Below are positions 58,630 to 64,000 of a stretch of 64,000 nucleotides of DNA, one piece after another (the stretch's first letter is position 1; each line of letters starts with the position of its first letter). Under the pieces are notes generated by a model. That model did no database searches, was not told the origin of the DNA, and worked only from the letters and a program-made list of their open reading frames with translations. Made by a program: the position numbers and the translations under genes. Source of the DNA: Lunularia cruciata (lineage: Eukaryota > Streptophyta > Marchantiopsida > Lunulariales > Lunulariaceae); assembly GCA_948567375.1 (NCBI GenBank), contig OX419755.1, forward strand, positions 41,483,001-41,547,000. Direction: 5' to 3'.

Positions 58630-59962
58630 ATGATCATTGATAGGGATAGGAAGAGGGGGAGGTTGGACTCGAGAGGAAAAGGAAGAGGGGTTAGGAACAA
58701 AGGGTTTCAACTTGGAAACATGAAAGACATGATGGATACGCATGTGACAAGGCAAGGCAAGGCAATAAGCAACAAGAGAGACAATTTGGGTGATATCAAA
58801 GGGTCCTATCCAATTAGGGGCAAGTTTACAAACTTGGTTATCAAGTGGGAGAGGGAGGTTACTAGAGGATAGCATGACTTTATCACCGACTTCAAAGGTG
58901 AGATCTCGACAATGGTGGTCCGCATATTGTTTTTGGCAATTCTGAGCAACAAGGAGGTGAGACTTGGCTTGTTGGAGAGATTGGGATATAGTGGTCAAGA
59001 ATGTGGAAATATGAGGAACCTGAGATGGAGGGGGAGCAAGAAGAGAATCTGGAACAAGCGGATCTTGGCCAAAATTGAGAAAGAAAGGAGAGAATCTGGT
59101 GCTTGCCTGTTTGGAATTGTTGTAGGCAAATTTAGCAGCGGCAAGACATTCATCCCAGTTTGTATGGTGGACATTGACAAAGGCACGCAACATATCCTCC
59201 AATGTACGATTTGCACGTTCGGTTTGTCCATCAGTTTGAGGATGATAGGCCGTGGACAAAGCAAGCTTGGTTGCCGAGTCTCTGAAAGAGTGCTTGCCAA
59301 AACTTCCCGGTAAAGCAAGGATCACGGTCGGAGATGAGTATGCATGGCATTCCATGATGCTTGAAGACATTGTCAAAGTAGATTTGCGCTAAGGTTGGAG
59401 CATCCACGGTATCACAGGTTGGTGCCAAGTGGATTTGCTTACTAAGCTTATCCACAAACACCACGATGGCGGTGTGTCCTTGTTTTGTCTTTGGCAAGGA
59501 TGTGATGAGATCCAAGCTCACATGCTCCCAACGAGCTGATGGAACGGCAAGCGGTTGAAGTAGTCCACCCGGCTTCTGGTTGTTGGCCTTGTTACGTTGG
59601 CAGCTCTCACACGATTGGACAAATTCTCAAACATCTCGTGTCATGTTGGGCCACCACCATTGACGTTGGAGGGTACCTAAGGTCTTGTCCACACCCATGT
59701 GACCAGTGATGGGTAAATCATGGGCTTCTTGAAGGCGCACAAGTCAAAGATCACCTTTGGCTGGAACATAGATCTGGTCCGCATGGAATAGAAGGCCTTC
59801 CTTGAAGGAGAAGGTGTTGTACTCCTTGTCACCTTTTGTTAGCCGACCATGTACCATTTGGAAGAAGGGATCTTGCTGTAGAGCTAACCGAAACTCGTTA
59901 TGAATCTTGGGATCAATTGACACTATTGTAATTGCTGCCGCAATAAGAGGAAGAGACTTCAA
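58630..59962 (-). pseudogene. Integrase (chromovirus)
   Basis: A zinc-finger region (about 59700-59560, shifted frames, including QRQWWWPNMT-like residues) precedes the core: MSLDLITSLPKTKQGHTAIV at 59521 (first Asp), LISDRDPCFTGKFWQALF near 59340 (second Asp), and after a shift STAYHPQTDGQTERANRTLE near 59256 (catalytic Glu). A C-terminal region with ADHHCRDLTFEVGDKVMLSS and LAPNWIGPFDITQIV (GPY/F module) follows. At least two frameshifts occur. Confidence 0.88.
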
Positions 59963-60013
59963 ATCAGGTCGTTGTGATAGAGCATCAGGGATGACATGGA
60001 ACCGACCTAGTTT

Positions 60014-60508
60014 TTACTCAAGTTTGATGTCAAACAATTGGAGTTGCTCTTCCCATTGATGATGTCGACTCTTCATGTGCTCTATGTGTAAGGTCTGCAA
60101 CAATGGCTTGTGATCAGTTTGCATCATCACTTGTTTCCCCAAGAGATAATGCCTCCATACCTTGGTGGCATATACCATTGCAAGTTGTTCTCGATCTTGA
60201 GCAGAGTAATTTCTTTCAGCTGTATTTAGTCGGCAAGACACACAGGCAATAGGATGTAGTCCATCTGGAAATTCTTGTTGCAACACAGCTCCAATTGCAA
60301 AGTTAGAAGAATCAAAATCAACCACACAAGGTAGTTGAGGATCATATGGTTGAAGAATGGGTCTTGAAGACACCATAAGCTTTAACTTCTGGAATGCTTC
60401 TTCATGCTTGGTGGTCCATTGGAAGCTCGAGTTCTTTCCCAAGAGGTCAGTCAATGGTGCAGCCACGTGAGCATAATAATGGATGAACCGTTGGTAAAAA
60501 CTGGCCAA
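60014..60508 (-). pseudogene. RT connection and RNase H (chromovirus)
   Basis: MASFYQRFIHYYAHVAAPLT begins the connection. The RNase H shows VVDFDSSNFAIGAVLQQE (first Asp), the Glu-bearing YSAQDREQLAMVYATKVWRH, and MQTDHKPLLQ with its Asp. The usual final histidine/aspartate part lies beyond the stop near 60014. Confidence 0.88.
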
Positions 60509-60550
60509 TCCATTGAATGCTCGTTCTTCGGTAGCATCCTTTGGGGTAGG

Positions 60551-61489
60551 CTAATCAGTAATGGCCTTGATCTTCTCTTCTTCCATCTTGATCCCCTCTG
60601 ATGAGATCTTATGACCCAAGAAGGTAACCTCCTTCTGCCAAAAAGCACACTTTGATTTCTTGCAATAAAATTTCCACTGTCGTAGTCGTCTTAGGACTTC
60701 TTGTACATGAGTCTTGTGTTTTGCCTTTGTCCTACTATAGATTAAGATATCATCTAAGAACACTACCACGGACTGATCCAATAGTCCCTCCAACACCCAA
60801 TGCATCTGATCCATGAAGACTGCTGGAGCATTAGTGAGTCCAAAAGGTAGAACTCTCCACTCAAAATGTCCATACCTTGTGCGAAAGGCAGTCTTTTGCA
60901 CGTCCTCTCCTTCAATAGGAATTTGCCAATAGCCGCTACGAACATCTAGCTTGGAAAAGTAGCGTGCTCTACTTAATTGATCAAGCAGGTCATCGATCCG
61001 AGGCAAGGGATATGCATTCTTCATGGTTTGCTTATTGAGCCCACAGTAATCAATACAGAAACAAAGTCCTCCATCCTTCTTTGGAACAAATAGTACTGGT
61101 GCTCCCCACGGAGATGTACTATGTCGTATGAAATCCTTCTCCAACAACTCTGTAAGTGTTGTTCGCAACTCCTCCAACTCCTTTGGTGAGAGCCAATAGA
61201 TTGGTCTACTCACTAGAGTACTCCCTGGAAATAACTTGATCTTGAAGGGCATACCTCGATCAAAGGGTAATCCCTTTGGCAGATCATCCGAAAACACATC
61301 TGCAAACTCCTGAACTATCCAATCAACCATTGCTTGATGCGGCACCTGGCCCTCCTCATATTGTTCTTGTGCAATCGGCTTGATCCACACCGCGAATACA
61401 GACTTATCTTCCTCCAAAGCTTGCTCTATGGCTGCTTTATTAACAAACTTCCCTTCTAGGGACTCATCTCTCTTCAAAGCTTGCTCCAT
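60551..61489 (-). pseudogene. Reverse transcriptase (chromovirus), long open frame
   Basis: A 312-codon frame includes [92 protein letters not shown], the catalytic [11 protein letters not shown] (about 60765-60733) and [16 protein letters not shown]. All core RT blocks are intact. In GLCFCIDY, the usual MRxCVDY is mildly changed. The frame ends just before RNase H by a TAG near 60551. Confidence 0.92.
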
Positions 61490-61627
61490 GGTTGCCTTTT
61501 TGGCAAACTTCCCATCTTGGGACTCATCTCCCTTCCAGATTTGCTCTATGGCTACCTTCTCAACAAACTTCCCATCTTGGGATTGACTATTCTTAGGTGT
61601 CTTACTCAGAGGTGCCAGACAACCTAA

Positions 61628-61960
61628 TCAGAAACTCCTACCTTGGTGTTGTACTTGAATCTGACATCGGGTCCAATCAAATTGAACCTTATGACATTCA
61701 AGCCAAGGTAGACCCAAAATGATATCATATTGTAGAGGTGCCACTACAAACCTCATACACTCCAAATACTCCTTCCCAATCTTGAAGGTAATAGGATGCA
61801 AGGTGCGGAATGCAGAACCTTTTCTACCATCCGCCATCATCAAACTACTTCCAATCACTGGCTTGATAGGAATACCCAATTCCTTTGCTACTTGCATAGA
61901 TATGCAATTCTCTGAACTTCAAGAATCAACCAAAATCCTACAACCCCGATTAGATATTGT
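61628..61960 (-). pseudogene. Aspartic protease (chromovirus)
   Basis: The active-site loop expected as DSGSS reads Asp-Ser-stop-Ser-Ser: the Gly codon is TGA near 61917. After it come MQVAKELGIPIKPVIG, LMMADGRKG and the flap strand YDIILGLPWLECHKVQFDW, the usual second half. It would process the polyprotein. Confidence 0.8.
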
Positions 61961-62039
61961 ACCTTGCAAGTGAAGCAAACTTGCATAGGTCGAGCCTTCA
62001 ATCCCATTGGAACTAATCAAGCTCCCAGTAGGCGGCTCA

Positions 62040-62163
62040 AAATCTCCTACTGGGATTCTTCGTTTCCCTGATCATTCTATTCCACAAACTGCATCTGGGC
62101 AACTTGTTGAGTTCGCTCATTCCTAAGTGGACATTCAGTAATGGGATGTCCTGTGAGCCGGCC
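62040..62163 (-). pseudogene. gag C-terminal end with half a zinc knuckle (chromovirus)
   Basis: The minus strand encodes GLTGHPITECPLRNERTQQV, the second half of a CCHC knuckle, ending at the protease linker. The two N-terminal Cys positions are missing because the sequence switches to the LTR of another element at 62164. Confidence 0.75.
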
Positions 62164-62830
62164 TGTCTCTCACTCAGGATGAACCTCTGATGGCTATTAT
62201 GGTAGCGCACCATGGACTAAGAAAGCAAGGAACCCCAACTCCATCATACTCCTCCAAGGCTAACACTCCAAGACTCAAGACATTGCTCACTAGAGAACTC
62301 AATGAGAGAGAGATAGTTGCAAATGAAAGGATGATGAGTACCTCCTCACTCCTTGTTTATATACTTGTGAAATAGTTACGTACCAAAGTTACTAATTACC
62401 GTAGTAACTCAAGTTACTAGACTAAAAGTCAAGTAAAGTCAAAAAGTAGAAAGGAATATCCATTCACATGGGCATATTCCCCTTATCTTGACCCAACCAC
62501 TAAAGCAAGGATTCCTTCACATGGGCTATCCTTGGACTAAAGAAGAATCCAAAACAAAAAGGCTTGCGGGCCCAAGAGTTCTCAACTCTTTCCCCAAAGC
62601 CAAACACCTAGGAATAATACCAAGTCAACACACTAAAATCCAAAATAGTGGTGCTCATCTTTTCTACTTCCTCTAAAGTAAGGTCCCATCTATCTTAGCT
62701 ATGACTAACTTTAGCTAACCATGACTAATATAGAACCATCCTTTATCTCTATATAAATAATATCTCTTAAGTACTTGTAATACCAAGCTAAATATCACAA
62801 TACCACACACATGCACAAATGGGTGTTACA
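62164..62830 (-). repeat. 3' LTR of a nested gypsy element
   Basis: This 667-bp LTR reads TGTAACACCC...GAGAGACA on the minus strand. Its U3 side abuts a polypurine tract. A full-length relative lies at 31694-32367. Confidence 0.9.
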
Positions 62831-62844
62831 TTTACCCCCGGACT
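62831..62844 (-). promoter_or_regulatory. Polypurine tract of the nested gypsy element
   Basis: The minus strand reads AGTCCGGGGGTAAA directly before the LTR start TGTAACACCC. Confidence 0.75.
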
Positions 62845-62878
62845 AAGTTTTCACTTTGTCCTCAAAGTGAAGGTCTCT

Positions 62879-63991
62879 CTACCTTCTATGGTACATCTTC
62901 AACTTATCATGGTTAATCCTATCAAAGTGTCTTCCTCCCAACTCCTTGAGATCATAGGTGTAATTGCCCCACACCTTCTCTACTATGAAAGGTCCAAAGT
63001 ACTTAGGCAAAAACTTCTTTTGCACTCTCTTGAATCGAATGGAATCAAACAACATTACCCAATCACCTTCTTTGAAAGGCTCCACCTTCTTCTTGCCTTG
63101 CCTCTTGTCATAGCTCTCCTTTTGTTTCCTTTGGGCTTGCTCCACTCGAACCATAGCAACTGCTCTTGCCTCTTCCAACTCCATGAGTTGATCCTTCCTT
63201 GACTTCCCTGCATCACTTCCTTGTGCTTTCTTCAATCTCCTATGAATGCTTTGGAAGGTAGGAAGATCAAAGTGAATAGGTAAGGTAGACTCAATACCAT
63301 ACACCAATTGGAATGGAGAATATCCAGTGGAAGTCTTCATGGTTGTCCTATACTCCCACAAAACTGCATGAATCCTCTTGTCCCAATGATGTTTAGCCCC
63401 CTCCATTTCTGCATCTTTGGCCAACATCATGCACAAGGTCTGATTGGTTCTCTCTGCCAAGCCATTGGAATTTGGCTTATAGGATGTAGTTACTCTATGT
63501 GTGATAGAGAAATGTCGTAGCATGGCTGTAGTAATGCTTCCTGTAAACTCTCCTCCTCTATCAGAAACCAACTCCAAAGGGCATCCAAACCTAGTGATAA
63601 TGCGTTCATAAAGAAATCTACCCACTTCATCTTCATTCTTGTCCCTCAATGGTCTAGCCTCAACCCACTTGGTAAGGTAATCAGTAACTACCACAATGTA
63701 CCGATTGTTCCTTGGGGTTCTATTGAGAGGTCCTACAAAATCAATTCCCCACTTCTCAAAAGGTCCTAGCAATGGAATTGATCTAAGTGGTGGAGTGGAT
63801 GTAGACTTTCTAGCAAAAGCTTGACAAACATGACAAGTTTTGCAATAATCAAGACAATCCTTGAAAATCCCTCTCCAATGGTAACCTGCATCTAGAATCT
63901 TGAAAGCAGTCACTTTTCCTGCAAAGTGTCCTCCACATACTAAACCTTCGTGAAACTCCTTTATGAGTAGGATAGACTCTTCCTTACCCAC
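62879..63991 (-). CDS. Integrase portion of pol, nested gypsy element (open, 5' end beyond the window)
   Basis: 370 codons without a stop, continuing a polyprotein whose start lies outside; the first Met is not a real start. An HHCC zinc finger (His14, His22, Cys53, Cys56) begins near HEGLVCGGHF. The catalytic triad is Asp84 (WGIDFVGPL), Asp144 (LVSDRGGEFTG) and Glu180 (SNGLAERTNQ), with 35 residues between the last two. A C-terminal basic coil follows (VEQAQRKQKESYDKRQGKKK), then FLPKYFGPFIVEKVWGNYTY, a GPY/F-like module. There is no chromodomain. The enzyme joins element cDNA to host DNA. All catalytic residues are present, so it could be functional if the rest is intact. Confidence 0.92.
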   Translation of the reverse strand: MGKEESILLIKEFHEGLVCGGHFAGKVTAFKILDAGYHWRGIFKDCLDYCKTCHVCQAFARKSTSTPPLRSIPLLGPFEKWGIDFVGPLNRTPRNNRYIVVVTDYLTKWVEARPLRDKNEDEVGRFLYERIITRFGCPLELVSDRGGEFTGSITTAMLRHFSITHRVTTSYKPNSNGLAERTNQTLCMMLAKDAEMEGAKHHWDKRIHAVLWEYRTTMKTSTGYSPFQLVYGIESTLPIHFDLPTFQSIHRRLKKAQGSDAGKSRKDQLMELEEARAVAMVRVEQAQRKQKESYDKRQGKKKVEPFKEGDWVMLFDSIRFKRVQKKFLPKYFGPFIVEKVWGNYTYDLKELGGRHFDRINHDKLKMYHRR

Positions 63992-64000
63992 TGCTCTTCG

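Larger units (their letters stand above)
57480..62163 (-). mobile_element. Chromodomain-bearing Ty3/gypsy retrotransposon (chromovirus)
   Basis: From high to low coordinate: gag zinc-knuckle end, protease, RT, RNase H, integrase, chromodomain and 3' LTR. This order and the C-terminal chromodomain place it among plant chromoviruses. The open pieces are long (312, 164 and 342 codons), but a stop in the protease active site and several frameshifts make it inactive. Its gag is interrupted at 62164 by another element. Confidence 0.9.
62164..64000 (-). mobile_element. Nested Ty3/gypsy retrotransposon, 3' part; runs off the window
   Basis: The LTR, polypurine tract and an intact integrase ORF are present; the rest lies beyond 64000. 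It interrupts the chromovirus gag, so it is the younger of the two. The lack of stops over 370 codons supports youth. Confidence 0.88.

Noticed and set aside
58474-59313. Two plus-strand open frames of about 132 codons
   Set aside because: They are antisense shadows of the chromovirus integrase and chromodomain.

Overview
This window looks like nuclear DNA of a land plant with a repeat-rich genome. The evidence is LTR retrotransposons using the plant initiator-Met primer site, GT-AG introns, a spliced plant-type FAX/TMEM14 gene, and AT-rich, CpG-poor repeats around CpG-bearing gene islands. A bryophyte, lycophyte, fern or gymnosperm seems more likely than a flowering plant, but I cannot fix the lineage from sequence alone.

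Region by region: 1-9.3 kb (+) is a decayed Ty3/gypsy element whose polyprotein order reads gag, protease, a cytosine-5 DNA methyltransferase domain, RT, RNase H, integrase and a C-terminal PHD finger. This is the most unusual object in the window. 9.3-12.8 kb (-) is a second gypsy remnant with its 5' LTR and primer site. 12.8-17.6 kb is AT-rich, with exon-like pieces of an unknown gene and a 405-bp tandem duplication. 17.6-22.25 kb (+) is a decayed Ty1/copia element. 22.3-26.9 kb is a gene island with two convergent spliced genes of unknown function. 27-31.7 kb shows nothing recognisable. 31.7-33.8 kb is a truncated gypsy end abutting a remnant of an R2/Dualen-type reverse transcriptase. 34-42.3 kb is a second gene island: a FAX6-like fatty-acid exporter gene (+, three exons, every junction readable) and a convergent multi-exon gene for a membrane-anchored protein of unknown family (-). 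42.3-46 kb holds short tandem repeats and a GA microsatellite. 46-50 kb (-) is a copia element with an intact-looking 5' LTR. 50-53 kb is unclassified repeat DNA. 53.3-55.6 kb holds a MITE-like element, a perfect 30-bp palindrome and dispersed direct repeats. 56-57.3 kb is a broken single-exon ORF resembling a Myb/SANT-like DNA-binding protein. 57.5-62.2 kb (-) is a chromodomain-bearing gypsy (chromovirus) whose 3' LTR carries an array of heat-shock-element-like motifs upstream of a TATA box. 62.2-64 kb (-) is a younger gypsy element inserted into the chromovirus gag zinc knuckle and running off the window.

The host genes show no functional link to one another. The biological theme is retroelements carrying chromatin-related modules: a methyltransferase and a PHD finger in one element, and a chromodomain in another. 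Nearly all elements are dead. Many in-frame stops are TAG where the family normally has Gln or Trp, as expected from C-to-T decay of methylated cytosines.
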